Assembly (NCBI GenBank): GCA_010015745.1
Contig: ML978155.1
Span: forward strand, 868,001-932,000
Direction: 5' to 3'
Origin: Setomelanomma holmii
Lineage: Eukaryota; Ascomycota; Dothideomycetes; Pleosporales; Phaeosphaeriaceae
Length of the DNA stretch: 64,000 nt
Shown here in pieces: positions 22,939-34,148 of the stretch (position 1 is the stretch's first letter; the number at the start of each line of letters is the position of its first letter). The translations under genes and the position numbers were made by a program. Below the pieces are notes generated by a model. That model ran no database searches, had not been told where the DNA came from, and was given only the letters and a program-made list of their open reading frames with translations.

Positions 22939-24394
22939 ATGGCCACCAACAGCATCAAGTTGCTAACTGGCAACAGCTACCCAGAGCTTGCCCGCCTTGT
23001 GGCTGACAGGTACGTTCAGCCTAACGGAAATTCTTTGACTCCGCGATTCGGCATGTAATCCTGCGACACTTCAGCGATAATTACTGTTCCGGGTATATTG
23101 TATTCTGGCAATACCACCACACACAAGCGCAGAATCTCTTATCGGGCACTATCACCTCACTAGAGATCAATCTCACAGCACGATCGATAGATGTTTCAAC
23201 TCACGAATAGCCTCACTGACCCTTGACAGGCTGGGGATAGAGCTCACCAAAATCCTAGTACTTCAGTACTCAAATCAGGAGACTTCCGTGACCATTGGTG
23301 AATCCGTCAGAGACGAAGATGGTATGCATTACGTTTCGATAGTGGATACCGAAAATGGCTCACCACGCAGCAGTCTTCATCCTGCAATCTACTCCACCAG
23401 GCGACATCAACGATGCTCTCATGGAGCTGTTGATCATGATCAATGCGTGTAAGACCGCTTCTGCGCGCCGTATCACCGCGGTGATACCAAATTTCCCATA
23501 TGCTCGACAAGACAAGAAGGACAAGTCTCGAGCGCCTATCACTGCGAAGCTGATGGCCAATATGCTTCAAACCGCCGGCTGCAACCATGTAATCACGATG
23601 GACCTCCACGCCAGTCAGATTCAGGGTTTCTTCAACGTGCCAGTAGACAATCTCTACGCAGAGCCTAGCACGCTGCGATGGATCCGCGAGAACCTCGATG
23701 TCAAGGACTGCGTTATCGTCAGCCCGGACGCCGGTGGTGCCAAAAGGTAAGGAACACCATGTTAGCATCTTCTCGAAGCCTTTCCCAAGCGGACACGGAT
23801 TCTGTCTTGGCGATGCCCGTGCTACTCGAAATTGCCGATGCGCTAAGTAGTGGAGTGCCGGACGCGGGCTCCGACACATCTCTTTCGTTGTCATTGCAGA
23901 GCTAACACACGGGTAGAGCAACTTCAATCGCGGATGGCTTGAACCTGGGTTTCGCCCTCATCCACAAGGAGCGCACACGGCCTAATGAAGTTTCGAGAAT
24001 GGTTCTCGTAGGAGACGTCAAAGGCAAGACGGCGATCCTGGTCGACGACATGGCTGATACTTGTGGTACGCTCGTAAAAGCCGCGGATGTGTTGATTGCG
24101 GAAGGCGCCAAAGACGCACTTGCGATCGTGACGCACGGGATCCTCAGCGGGAACGCCATCGAAGCCCTAAACGGCAGCAAGCTTAAGAAGATTGTCGTTA
24201 CTAACACAGTCCCCCACGAGGACAAGAAGGAGTTGTGCGATCGTATCGAAACCATTGACATCAGTCCCACGGTAAGCTGAACGCAGATCTTGCGGCAATT
24301 GATGCTAACCACCAAACAGCTTGCCGAGGCATGTAGGAGAACGCACAATGGCGAGAGCGTGTCGTTCCTCTTCAAGCACGCACCTGTTGATTGA
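22939..24394 (+). CDS. ribose-phosphate pyrophosphokinase (PRPP synthase)
   Basis: Five exons (22939-23009, 23230-23321, 23374-23746, 23917-24271, 24320-24394) give 321 aa, the usual length. It begins MATNSIKLLTGNSYPELA. It has the conserved NFPYARQDKKDKSRAPITAK flexible-loop region, MDLHASQIQGFFNVPVDNLYA, the VSPDAGGAKR metal/ATP segment, and the PRPP-binding loop LVDDMADTCGTL. Introns are 220, 52, 170 and 48 nt; the second uses the later of two tandem CAG acceptors (…CAG|CAG|TC) to give DEDVFILQ. It makes PRPP from ribose 5-phosphate and ATP in the cytosol for nucleotide, histidine and tryptophan synthesis. Fungi carry several paralogues that form hetero-complexes; I cannot say which PRS this is. 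Its length and lack of a large insertion fit a Prs2/3/4-like catalytic form. Confidence 0.95.
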
Positions 24395-27300
24395 GGCCTT
24401 TTTCGTGGCCCTCCAATATCCTACTAACTCAAGTTCCTCGGAACACCGGCGTTCTGGAGTGGAGGAGTAATAACAGCCTTTGGGAATTTCCATCTCTTTA
24501 TTTGCTTTTACGAGTTGCAAGTACATCCCAGGCAATCCTGCGGATAAACTTGACCGCTGCTTTGGCGCAGTGGTGAAGCCACTGTTGCGGCACGTGGTCA
24601 CACTACAATTAGTGCATGCAACTCCTCGAATCGGAATTCGTCGCTAAGCTGTGGCAGGTCTTGGATCCGCTGTCAACTGGTTTAGACGTTTCTTCGAGGC
24701 AGCCACTCGCACAAAACTCGTAATCGCTTTCAATGACCTGCATGACGCGCTAACCATTAGTCACATGCTTTAGGAGCGACCACCAAACTTTATTCCGTCG
24801 TCAAACCGGTCATTATCCAACCCAACTTTCAGGCGGGAACCGCTTTTACTACATTTACTTACACAAAGTCAAATGTTCCTTCGCAAATGAGACAAAGTCA
24901 AATGTTCCTTCGCAAATGAGACCCGGCCATAATGTTTCCGGTCAATCGTTCACCGCTTCGCAGCTTGTTGCTGCACTCAGCTATTATGGTGCAAATATGA
25001 GGATCTGCGAACGACTGGCGCGGGACCAAACCAACCTTGCGAGTAATGGGCACCTCGATCCCCGGTTTTCACACGCTTTATACACACTGGCTGACATCGC
25101 TTACAACACGATACTTGAGCTTTCTAGTGCAGTCCTTCCGCGGACAATGCAGCACGAGTAATTCTCCTACGTTCCGACCCTCCGTCCTCTCCGTGGCCCA
25201 CCGTCCAGAGTTTGCAGCTCGGAAATAACATACGAACATGGACGCATTTGAGTCTGGCCGGAAAAGTTTGATGTGCCGACAGCCGTACAAAGATTGTCGC
25301 ATGGAGGAGCTCCTCATGTCACCAAGCATACGACATACGATCTTCATCAGATCATGCACGAAGCATCATGCATCACCGATGTGATGAGTAGATCAGGGTC
25401 CACGAAGCTGCCAAGCATGACCTTCAAAACCGCAACAACTAAGCTTTCACTAACTTACCTAAAGTCTCGGTTTCATTACCCTTCCCAATAAAGACGTTTC
25501 TATGCACGGTGACTGCTGCAACGAACGCGATCGTCGAGGCATGTTGTCTCTGGTAGGTCCACCGTGGTTTCTCGTCGGAGGTTTTGCCCGTTCTGTCAGT
25601 GCAGTCATGCGTTCTTGCGGCTCCGCGAGATGGTGGAGTGGGTACGGGGAAACCCTGTTACCACCGTTATATGGGAGTAAGATAATGATCGTGCAGCGTG
25701 CTAACACCGTGACGGAGGTTGGCGCTATTGACACTGAGCAACGCCAGTATCAGCATCAGCATCAGAACGAAGGGAACCAGGACCTGATGACTTCGCTCGC
25801 CGAACCATCACCGCCACGAAGTCGCATAACCATCACCTCAAACTCCCCACCATCACACCGGCACGACCGATCCGCTGCTCATCTGATCCCCAACCATTGA
25901 AACCTCCAAACGCACCCAGGTTCCGAGATTGAACTCTATATTCACATGCATCATCCCCAGACTTCCCCACAAATACAATCACGCCAGCTTCTTGCACGCA
26001 ATGCCGAAACTGCGAATGTCGCCATGGCGCTTACCATCGATCATAGCGTACTGCCGATCATACTAGGTTTGCAGGGTGCGCAAGAAGCCGACTGGTAGTT
26101 CAGACGTTTCCGGGCCGATAGGCTGAGCACTTCCTCACCAGGTATCACGAAAGTCTGGTGGTGCGGAGTATGCAATTCTGGCAATGCTGCGCAAGCTCAC
26201 CGTGTATTCATTGTGACTACTTTCTGGGTGCGAGTGCAGAATGTCTCGTAGCCGAAACCGTCAGTTGCCATCTGCACAATCATGTGGACGAACCTCATCC
26301 CCTCATCTTCGCACGTGCGCCATAGGTCCGATAGGTAAATGCACTATGTCAACGTGTATCGTGAACCCCTGGGAACCCTCGTATCGTGTCATGTCGTGCA
26401 TTCAATTCCCATCTCGCGTGCGGAACCCTTTTGCGCGTCCGGTCAGGGTCTGTGAAAGTCGGAACAGAGTCTCGGCCCTTCTTCGTCGTGTCTCGCATCG
26501 AAGTCGGTGCGATTGCTGGAGATCTACGGGCATCGTATGATGCGTGCCGACGTTTGTGGGCTGCGCAGGGGTCTATAAAACAGGGTGTTTAGCTATAGGG
26601 TCTGCTGCTTTGGGAAGAACACTAAGTGCGATTGAGGTGTGTGTTAAATGGAGTTGAGATCCGGGGAAGGTATGGCTAGCGAGGCTGAGGTAAAGTCCTC
26701 CGTGGAGATAGGGCATGAGCTAAGTGCATAGAGCGATTGGGAAAGGTGCAAGAGATATCAGGTAGTTCTCAAAATCCTGCTATCTGTATGCAGAGTCGCT
26801 GCCTGAGGATGATCAGCGTGTAGAATTGATTGAGATGCAGTAAACATTGATCGAGTGTACGCAGGTCGACGTTGGAGGGTAGAGACAAGGTTTCGACCTC
26901 ACTTAGTGTCGGATATTGATCGTAGTAGAAAGTTGCTGCCAAGATTGACCAAAAATGGCAAGGCAAGGAGCAGCGCTGGTTGTACTTGGAATACGTGTCT
27001 CGATTGTATTCAGATCGACTCTAAAAGAACTCGTCTCGACATGTTCACTGTCATTGAACTGCATGATGGCTCTTCCTCGTTACTGCTACATATTCTGGAA
27101 CTAGCTCGATGGAATGCTTCAGCATTGCGAACGTTTTCTCAGACCCAACACATAATGATTGCAATCTCAGATGACAACGATCATACACAAATCCAGCAAT
27201 GCAGCAAGCGCCATACTCGTTGAATTGCAAGAAAGACTGGGTAGCTCGATTGCGCTGATCTGCTGTCGTAAGTGCTGAACACGTCCATGTTCCACGGCGA

Positions 27301-28117
27301 CATCCAAGTCCATATCTCGGTGAGCGTGTCCGAGAGGAGGATCCCAATCCATGCTTTCGAGGTCCGTTTTGTTGGTTAATACACATGTCTCAGTCGATAT
27401 CATCCACCGCTCCACGCGCATATCTGCGTTTGCACAGTTTCATCCTTCATGCCTTGTATGCCCACCATCTCCATTATGCACATGTCTCAACTACCCTTCA
27501 AGACTGTGTTCACATGTGTATGAGTGATTGATAAGTCCCCAGCATACCGGTCGATTGGATGTCTGATGCAAGACATGCAGAAAACATCTAACGTAAGCTG
27601 CGCACACAGCGTCTACCTGCAGACTGCAGGCGGAACGGGGCGGAAGGGACATGGTGTAGCGAGAGGACGTATGTGCGGGGCACAAAGATGGTGTTCTGTT
27701 TCGTGTGCGATCCGCAGCTGGGTCGCTAAGGTGCTATGGCCATGGGCTCGGTACTAAGCCTGGGCGAACAAGACTGTCGAGATTGAGATAGTCGGGTAAC
27801 CGAATGTCGGTGCAGGGCTCGTCCGTGTCCTCGCAAGAATGGTTCGCTTGGGATGGTGTGCGTGCGCGGTGCAGATGTTGGTGGTGGTTGTGGTTGACCG
27901 CAGCTATGTGTCTAGGCTGCGGTACAACCAACATGTAAGTATGCATGGCCCGATGTCTGAGTTCGAGCCTGCGACTATGTGTGCATGTCTGGGTTTATTC
28001 TGCTGGATGTTGTGTTCCGGCGTCGTGAAGACTGCATGTCTGCAAAATAATAGCGGCAGAGATCCGCTGGTGCAGAGGTCGACATTGGTGTTGGTGAACT
28101 GATGACATCCTGTTGTA
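24395..28117. other. gene-poor region of about 3.7 kb
   Basis: It lies between the convergent PRPP synthase and RRG9 genes. Only short frames without family motifs are present. A 29-bp direct repeat in tandem sits at 24863-24920. A stretch at 24555-24580 resembles a tRNA box A (GGCGCAGTGG), but no matching box B or cloverleaf follows. No intact mobile element was found. Confidence 0.5.
24863..24920. repeat. 29-bp tandem direct repeat, two perfect copies
   Basis: Positions 24863-24891 and 24892-24920 are identical, each beginning ACAAAGTCAAATG and ending CGCAAATGAG. The repeat sits about 470 bp past the end of the PRPP synthase gene, outside any coding frame I support. Confidence 0.95.
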
Positions 28118-28849
28118 TCAAAATCTCTCAGATATGGGCACGTCTTTCAGTGGTCTGGCTTTCCCTGATCCATCAACGATTGGTATGATGTCCCCCTCTT
28201 CGACGACGAAATCATCACTCGCACTGTCTTTGACATCCACCATGTTTCGTTGTGATGACTTCCACCTCGGCCGCTCTCCTGGGGCAGCTCGTCCAACACC
28301 CATGTTCCTCCACTGCTTGGGTGGCTTTACACCCATCTCCACCAAGTTCGTCCAAATTCTCTCGCCTCGCTTGTTCCATCTCTGCATGCGTGCTTCGTGC
28401 TCTTCGTCTGTGGGCCGCCACTTGCTCTTCAGTATGCGGCGGATAGCTTCTGGTGTGACTTTGAAGTGTTCGGCGAGGACAGGTGTCGTGAATCTGTCAG
28501 GTTGAGTGCTATGAAGATGCCGTATGCCTTCCATAGTGTCTGGCGATAGCTTCTTGCGCGGATTCCATGCTTCTCCCCCGAGCTTCTCTTTCAGTGCAGC
28601 TTTTTGCAGCTGCCATGCTGGGCGTTCATTTAGTACTTCGGTCTCGTCATCGTCTATGTCCACATCCGCTGCCTTCTCTTTCCTGGGACTGGCACCAGCT
28701 CTCTCGTACGGTCGGCGATTGGTAGTGAAGGTTCGCGTTGGCTGCGCGTTGCAGTGTATACTCTGGCGAGGACGGAAGACAGGTTCAATGTTTGTAAGCG
28801 AACGAATGACGGTGTTCAGCGTGCTACGTGCACAGTTGTGACAGGACAT
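28118..28849 (-). CDS. RRG9: Rrg9-like protein required for respiratory growth, mitochondrial
   Basis: A single exon of 243 aa. The N-terminus is basic and lacks acidic residues until about residue 20 (MSCHNCARSTLNTVIRSL...), consistent with mitochondrial import. The centre contains the Rrg9/neugrin core: PAWQLQKAALKEKLGGEAW, RKKLSPDTMEGIRHLH, and LAEHFKVTPEAIRRILKSKW. This last part resembles a helix-turn-helix. Yeast Rrg9 is a mitochondrial protein needed for respiratory growth and mtDNA maintenance. The family core is clear, and the remaining N- and C-terminal parts are low-complexity and acidic. It is divergent from the MpaB-like gene, with about 610 bp between them. Confidence 0.88.
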   Translation of the reverse strand: MSCHNCARSTLNTVIRSLTNIEPVFRPRQSIHCNAQPTRTFTTNRRPYERAGASPRKEKAADVDIDDDETEVLNERPAWQLQKAALKEKLGGEAWNPRKKLSPDTMEGIRHLHSTQPDRFTTPVLAEHFKVTPEAIRRILKSKWRPTDEEHEARMQRWNKRGERIWTNLVEMGVKPPKQWRNMGVGRAAPGERPRWKSSQRNMVDVKDSASDDFVVEEGDIIPIVDGSGKARPLKDVPISERF

Positions 28850-29462
28850 TGTGGTGATGCGCCGTCAGATCGAAGTCGCGTTCATCGAGACGCTTGGAAA
28901 TTCTACGCACGGCCTCTCGAAGCACGTTACGCCACTGCCACTAGCACAGCGCCAAGCGTTCACCAGCTAGAGTCGACACGTGATCAGGCGTTCAGCTTTA
29001 CTACCAACATTTGACAAGGTCGTAGTGTCCAACTTAGCACGAATGTTTACGTGCCTCGACGTGTATTTCTGTACTATTTGGATGTTCTCTACATTTTTCG
29101 ATCATCAAAGCTCAACTATGCCACCCTTGTCTGGTGAAGTCTGGGCAAGCTAATCCAGATGATGACGTCGAGACAGCAGATTCAGCAGCAACGGCTTTCG
29201 ACACTACTCCTCGGATCGCAGCTTCCTAGGACTTCCGATCTGTCTGAGTCGTAGAAGCAGAGAAATGTATCGGCATCACGGCGGCAAAATGGGAGTGATT
29301 CTCAAGGGTCACCTCTCATAGTCTAGCGCCTCGGTGCGCATGTGACGGTATCGTCTCGATTCCTTACGCATCCTATGTCTGGTTTTCTTTCCTTATCACT
29401 ACGATCTTATCTTTAGAAGTGGTCAACTACTTTCTTGAGTTGTATCTTTGTTCTTCAACATC
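28850..29462. promoter_or_regulatory. divergent promoter region, RRG9 / MpaB-like gene
   Basis: About 610 bp between two divergent start codons. Nothing in it looks coding. It presumably holds both promoters, but no individual element can be supported. Confidence 0.4.
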
Positions 29463-30963
29463 ATGACTTGGCCGAACCCCTTCCGCCGGCGCACAGAGAA
29501 TACTAGACGGTACAGGACTCTCTCAAGAAATGGAATGATCAGATCCACTAACGACCAACAGATGCTGGGGCTATGAATTCGAGTGGACAGAAGATCATCT
29601 GACTCCCGAGCAAGTCGATCGTTTGAAGCGCTCGTATGATGTTCTCGCGGAAGAATGCCTGGACGTACTCAATACCATTTCGCCACCACCCAAGAAAGCA
29701 CTCCCGCGGAACAGTACTATCCACCAGGGCGCGCCAGCTTCAGTTCCCGGAACCAAAGAAGAGCAGAAGGAAAGCCTCTTAATCTCGCAAAGGGATCTCT
29801 ATGCTCTACTCACGGAGCATCGTTCGTCCAACCCGAAGCTAGAACAGCTGTGGCAAGAAGTCAACACCATCCCCAAATGGGTAGATTGGGAGCAGATCGC
29901 AAGGGGGCAGGATGTTTTCTACCGGTACGGCGGACCAGCGCTTACTGGCCTTACATTCCAGTCACTACTAGGTGGGATGGGTGCGGCGCGAGTGGTGGAG
30001 ACACTGGCTCGCACTGGCGGCTTCAGCACCAAAGTGGCTCGTGGTAGACTTTTTGAGACTACACAGCATATCCTTCAATGTACCCGAAGCTTGCAAGGCA
30101 TCCAGCCAGGCGGTGAGGGTCACGCATCCTCGATACGAGTCCGACTCTTGCACGCCGCAGTTCGCCAGCGGATCGTCAAACTCGCGAAGCAACGGCCCAG
30201 CTACTTCGACATAGACGCGTGGGGCATACCAGTCAATGACCTCGACCAGATAGCGACTATCGGCACTTTCTCGTCCTCGTTGATTTGGCTCAGCTTCCCA
30301 CGGCAGGGCATCTATCTCCGGGACCAAGAGATTGAAGACTACCTTGCGCTATGGCGATACATAGCCTACCTTCTGGGCACACCAGATGAATGCTTCACGA
30401 CTCGCGCGAAGGCCAAGGCCGCCATGGAGACACTTTTCTACAACGAGGTCGACCCATCAGACATGTCAAAGACCATGGCGAACAACATCATCTATGCCCT
30501 CAAGGAAGAGCCGCCAACATATGTCTCGGCAGAAATGCTGATCGCCTCCGCGCGCTGGCTGAACGGCAACGAGCTCGCAGACCGCCTTGGTCTCAAGAGG
30601 GTGTCGCTGTATTACTGGTCGCTGATGGCTGGCCAATGCCTGTTCTTCATGTTCTACTGCTACGGATATCGCATGATACCCTCGCTTGACAGGGATCATG
30701 TCAAGCGTGCAAAGGAGATCTTCTGGAACGTGATTGTCAAAGCAAAGTGGGGTCTGGGTGGCACAGAGACTACCTTTGACTTCAAGTATGTGCCGCAGTT
30801 CGATACACTTACCAATCTCGGCGACATTGGTGAGAGGAAGCTGAAAACCTCGAGTCTGGAGATGAGGAATTTGAGAGCGTTTGGCACTTTCCTTGGGTTG
30901 GTAGGTGTTGGAACGATTGTGTCGGTCAAGGTAGCGTCGCATATTTTGGGCAAGCTGTGGTAG
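29463..30963 (+). CDS. MpaB-like / rubber-oxygenase-fold (DUF2236) membrane protein
   Basis: Two exons, 29463-29509 and 29562-30963, with a 52-nt intron give 482 aa. The start MTWPNPFRRRTENTRR joins to CWGYEFEWTEDHLTPEQV. The catalytic-domain region reads GQDVFYRYGGPALTGLTFQS, LLGGMGAARVVETLARTGGF and RVRLLHAAVRQRI, which match the DUF2236 family that includes latex-clearing protein and fungal MpaB. A histidine (LLHAAVR) lies where the family places a metal/haem-site residue. A hydrophobic stretch in the second half (SLMAGQCLFFMFYCYGYRM) and a C-terminal one (FGTFLGLVGVGTIVSV) suggest membrane attachment. MpaB in Penicillium is an ER-bound oxygenase that cleaves a farnesyl side chain. No biosynthetic cluster genes surround this copy, so its substrate is unknown. 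Confidence 0.85.
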
Positions 30964-31310
30964 TCGCATACGTACTCTGTTCACGACTAGCATGCCAACA
31001 TTGAAAGCATCTATCACCTTTTGCTGTTCGGGTTGTGGTCGAGCGTGTGCGCTTTCACTTTCACCTGCAGCCGAATTTACTCACCCAACGTCATTGCTAG
31101 TGTGTCAACTTTGCATGCTATCGACCCTCACCTCAACAATAGTTCAGCAGTGCGAGGCCATCGCCACCCAGCTTCTTCACATAGGCCAGGATGCAACATT
31201 GACTAAAAGACTTCCATCGCTGCTTACGTCGATCCTTAATGATCACCATTGCACAACACAACAGCACAACCATACATTACTATCCGACACTTCTCACAAC
31301 CACAGCGAAA
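30964..31310. promoter_or_regulatory. upstream region of the CCCH-finger gene
   Basis: About 350 bp between two same-strand genes, holding the 3' UTR of the MpaB-like gene and the promoter of the next. I see nothing else in it. Confidence 0.4.
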
Positions 31311-33878
31311 ATGGGTCGACACAACTGCAAATGCCCCCTCAACCTCATCCAAGACGGCGTCTGCGGCTGCCCCCAATTCTGGTCCCGCAAAGCATCACAC
31401 ACACCACTCACTCTCGCGCACCAGTCCTCCACGACCCCAACACCACAAACGCCCATCAACTCTCAGCGCTCGCGATCACCTTTCTACACCCCAGTAGGCC
31501 CTCCGCGCGAAACCTGCTTCTTCTGGTACCACGGCACCTGTCGTCGCGGCCAGGCATGCACACACGCCCACGAGACGCACGCTACTTGGCAAATAACGCC
31601 GCCGCCGGGGTATGTGCACTATGAGAAGTGTAAGTTGCCGATGTGTCCGTTGAGATGGGACTTGGTGGGTGTGAGGGCGGGCGGGAAAGAGAAGGAGAAG
31701 GAGGGGAAGATGAAGGGGAAGGGTGGGATTGGTGGGCAGCTTGATGGTGCTACGCTAAGCTTTGTGAGTAGTGGGATGGTGGGTGAGGTTGGGGATGGTG
31801 ATGGCGACGAGGATAAAGAAATTGGCGCTGAGTATACTGGTAAAGATATGGGTGTTGGACCAGATTGCGATGGAGATCATGATGGGGAGTGCGATGTTGC
31901 TTGCGACATGAACCCATCGAATACCACAAGCGGTGGCGAAGCAGTCCTTCTGAGCAAAGACGATAGCGAGGACACCGATACCGGCTCAACTCATGCTGAG
32001 ACGGAAGAGGGAAGTCTCAATGACATCACGAACGCCGATGTATATCAAACACCGATCGAGATCTCGTCTAGCGACGAAGAGTGCGAAAATTCAGATTCGA
32101 GTTCGGAGAGTAGCGACAACGACGAAGAGCAGGAGAATGTTTCACCATTGAGAAAGGGTGTTGAAGTTATCGAAATCACCGACAGCGAGTCCAGCAGCGA
32201 AGACTCTGAATCCAACACGAACGACGATATCGAAGAGCAAGAGAATTCTGCAGGCTTGATCGACCCTGACAGTCGAGCCATGAACGGGTCGTACTCGGAT
32301 GATTCTGATTCTGACATCAACGAGATGGAGCATGAGGCTGCGCTGAGCATGACGGTTAAGCCTGAAGGGTCTCCCTCGCACATGGCTGCTGCAACAGTGC
32401 CATCCTCTGCTCATGGACTAGACTATGTCGACATGACTTGCTATACGCCACCTCCACCATCCTCCGATACTGAAAAGTCACCACTGCTATCTCTCAGCCA
32501 TCCAGGCACACTGAAGCGCAAGCGAACTACTTCTCCAGAGTTTCGCAGTAACAATAGCGACTTCAAGCGTATCAAACGAGAGAGCACGCCAGATCTCGAT
32601 AGGTATCTGTCGATATTGCAGCGCGAGCGTCCCGAAAGCCATTGGGATGAACGGGAGTCGGGGAGCCTTGAGCGCCTTCCAACCTCAACTTCGACCTCAC
32701 CCACATCTCAAACATGCAGTCTCCCTCCGAAGCCAGCACCTCAGCCAAACGACTTTGTCCAGTCCAACAACCACCATCCCAAAACCTTCAATACTCGCTC
32801 CCACGCTCCAACCAGCCCTCGAGCTGTCACGATTGATGGCTCACTCGTTTGCTTCTACTGGTACCACGAAGGCTACTGTAAACCCAAGCGAGGCAGGAAT
32901 GGAAGGCCAATTCGGTGTACATATGCGCATACACTGGACGTGAAACATGCGAGGGTCAGCTTGCCGCCTGGCATCGATCGGCATGATCTGGAGTGTGACT
33001 TGCCAATGTGTCCTGTACGGCTGGGGAAGGATGGGTATGATGGCGGGGACACTGGTGGGAAGCGTGGAGAGTATCTTGGGATGAAAGTTGGAATGCGAGA
33101 CAAAGTTGAGCACGACACGCCGATGACTTACGGCTACTTCAGCTCTATACCACGAACCTCCGTGTCGGAAACACGCGCCTCCGTGCAACGTCTGCAATAC
33201 AGTAGCGGCAGCCCTCAAAATCAGCGACTACCGCCGCTCACGGGGACGAACGCACAGGAACTCACAACTCGCAACAGGAGCATTAATGGTCGGCAATACA
33301 ACCCTGAAAAGATGCAGAAACACAGCACCAACGAAGTCAACAAGAGAAACAGAAGACAGCTCAAGCTACAAAAGAGACGCGAGACTAACGACTTGAACTA
33401 CGGCAACGAAGCCAAGCACACTCAGCTTTCAAGTCAGTCTGCCGAACTTCATGAAGCGGCAGCGAACAGTGAAGGGAATGACGAGATGCTGCAAAAGAAT
33501 GCAGAATTGTACGAGATCAACTTGTCGATAGTCGCAGACACGCAGGATGGGTTGGAGAAAGGAGATGTCAGAAATGAGATGGAAGCCAGACAGTCAGAGG
33601 CTGGAAGCGCTTTGGGTATGGCCCATCTCTTAAAGGAAGACGAGAAGACGAGGACGTGGACCAAATGGTCTCCGGCAAAGACTGCTAGGCTCAGGGAGAA
33701 GAAGGAGAAGAGACGGGGACATCTGAAGGGCGAAAGGAATCCTGAGTTCCCAGCAAGGAAGGCGAGGAGCAAGGTCAGGATTGTGGTCGATTACGACCTT
33801 CCTCAAGGCAAGGACCGGCTGCCGTGGGATACAGATCACGTCCGCTGGGTGTTCGGCGAGATCGAGTACACTCACTGA
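31311..33878 (+). CDS. fungal protein with two CCCH-type zinc fingers
   Basis: A single exon; I choose ATG 31311 (MGRHNCKCPL) over an in-frame ATG at 31239 because the latter adds only a Thr/Tyr-rich leader. The product is 855 aa. The first finger is CFFWYHGTCRRGQACTHAH (C-x7-C-x5-C-x3-H). A second, near residues 515-545, is a related but expanded finger with a longer spacer (CFYWYHEGYC...CTYAH). Each is followed by a short Cys motif (KLPMCPLRW and DLPMCPVRL), so the unit is duplicated within the protein. A long acidic Ser/Asp/Glu-rich linker separates them, and the C-terminus is basic and ends in WVFGEIEYTH. CCCH fingers usually bind RNA; no direct function can be given. The gene's 3' end lies in an 88-bp tandem duplication. 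Confidence 0.8.
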   Translation: MGRHNCKCPLNLIQDGVCGCPQFWSRKASHTPLTLAHQSSTTPTPQTPINSQRSRSPFYTPVGPPRETCFFWYHGTCRRGQACTHAHETHATWQITPPPGYVHYEKCKLPMCPLRWDLVGVRAGGKEKEKEGKMKGKGGIGGQLDGATLSFVSSGMVGEVGDGDGDEDKEIGAEYTGKDMGVGPDCDGDHDGECDVACDMNPSNTTSGGEAVLLSKDDSEDTDTGSTHAETEEGSLNDITNADVYQTPIEISSSDEECENSDSSSESSDNDEEQENVSPLRKGVEVIEITDSESSSEDSESNTNDDIEEQENSAGLIDPDSRAMNGSYSDDSDSDINEMEHEAALSMTVKPEGSPSHMAAATVPSSAHGLDYVDMTCYTPPPPSSDTEKSPLLSLSHPGTLKRKRTTSPEFRSNNSDFKRIKRESTPDLDRYLSILQRERPESHWDERESGSLERLPTSTSTSPTSQTCSLPPKPAPQPNDFVQSNNHHPKTFNTRSHAPTSPRAVTIDGSLVCFYWYHEGYCKPKRGRNGRPIRCTYAHTLDVKHARVSLPPGIDRHDLECDLPMCPVRLGKDGYDGGDTGGKRGEYLGMKVGMRDKVEHDTPMTYGYFSSIPRTSVSETRASVQRLQYSSGSPQNQRLPPLTGTNAQELTTRNRSINGRQYNPEKMQKHSTNEVNKRNRRQLKLQKRRETNDLNYGNEAKHTQLSSQSAELHEAAANSEGNDEMLQKNAELYEINLSIVADTQDGLEKGDVRNEMEARQSEAGSALGMAHLLKEDEKTRTWTKWSPAKTARLREKKEKRRGHLKGERNPEFPARKARSKVRIVVDYDLPQGKDRLPWDTDHVRWVFGEIEYTH

Positions 33879-34006
33879 GGTTCGGCTGAAAGGTATGGTC
33901 AATGGCGCATTGAGAAATACAGACCACGTCCGCTGGGTGTTCGGCGAGATCGAGTACACTCACTGAGGTTCGGCTGAAAGGTATGGTCAATGGCGCATTG
34001 AGAAAT
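33831..34006. repeat. 88-bp tandem duplication across the stop codon of the CCCH gene
   Basis: Positions 33831-33918 and 33919-34006 are identical except for one T/C difference at the sixth base. The first copy holds the last 15 codons and the TGA of the CCCH gene; the second now lies in the 3' UTR but still encodes TDHVRWVFGEIEYTH plus stop in another frame. Near-identity suggests a recent event. Confidence 0.97.
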
Positions 34007-34148
34007 ACCATGCAATGCATATAAAACTTAACTCTTTTCTCTTCTTTTCGTCCTTTGATCTAAAATGGGTATAATCACAACCTCTCAATCCTCCTCCTTC
34101 CTTTGTCCCCACCAAATGCAATTTCTCAGCCCTAAACATCTCTGAGTA

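Noticed and set aside
24555..24605. tRNA-like box A (GGCGCAGTGG) after the PRPP synthase gene
   Set aside because: No matching box B, acceptor stem or anticodon arm follows within tRNA distance.
33630..33959. 109-codon minus-strand frame opposite the CCCH gene 3' end
   Set aside because: It is antisense to clear coding sequence and partly created by the 88-bp duplication.
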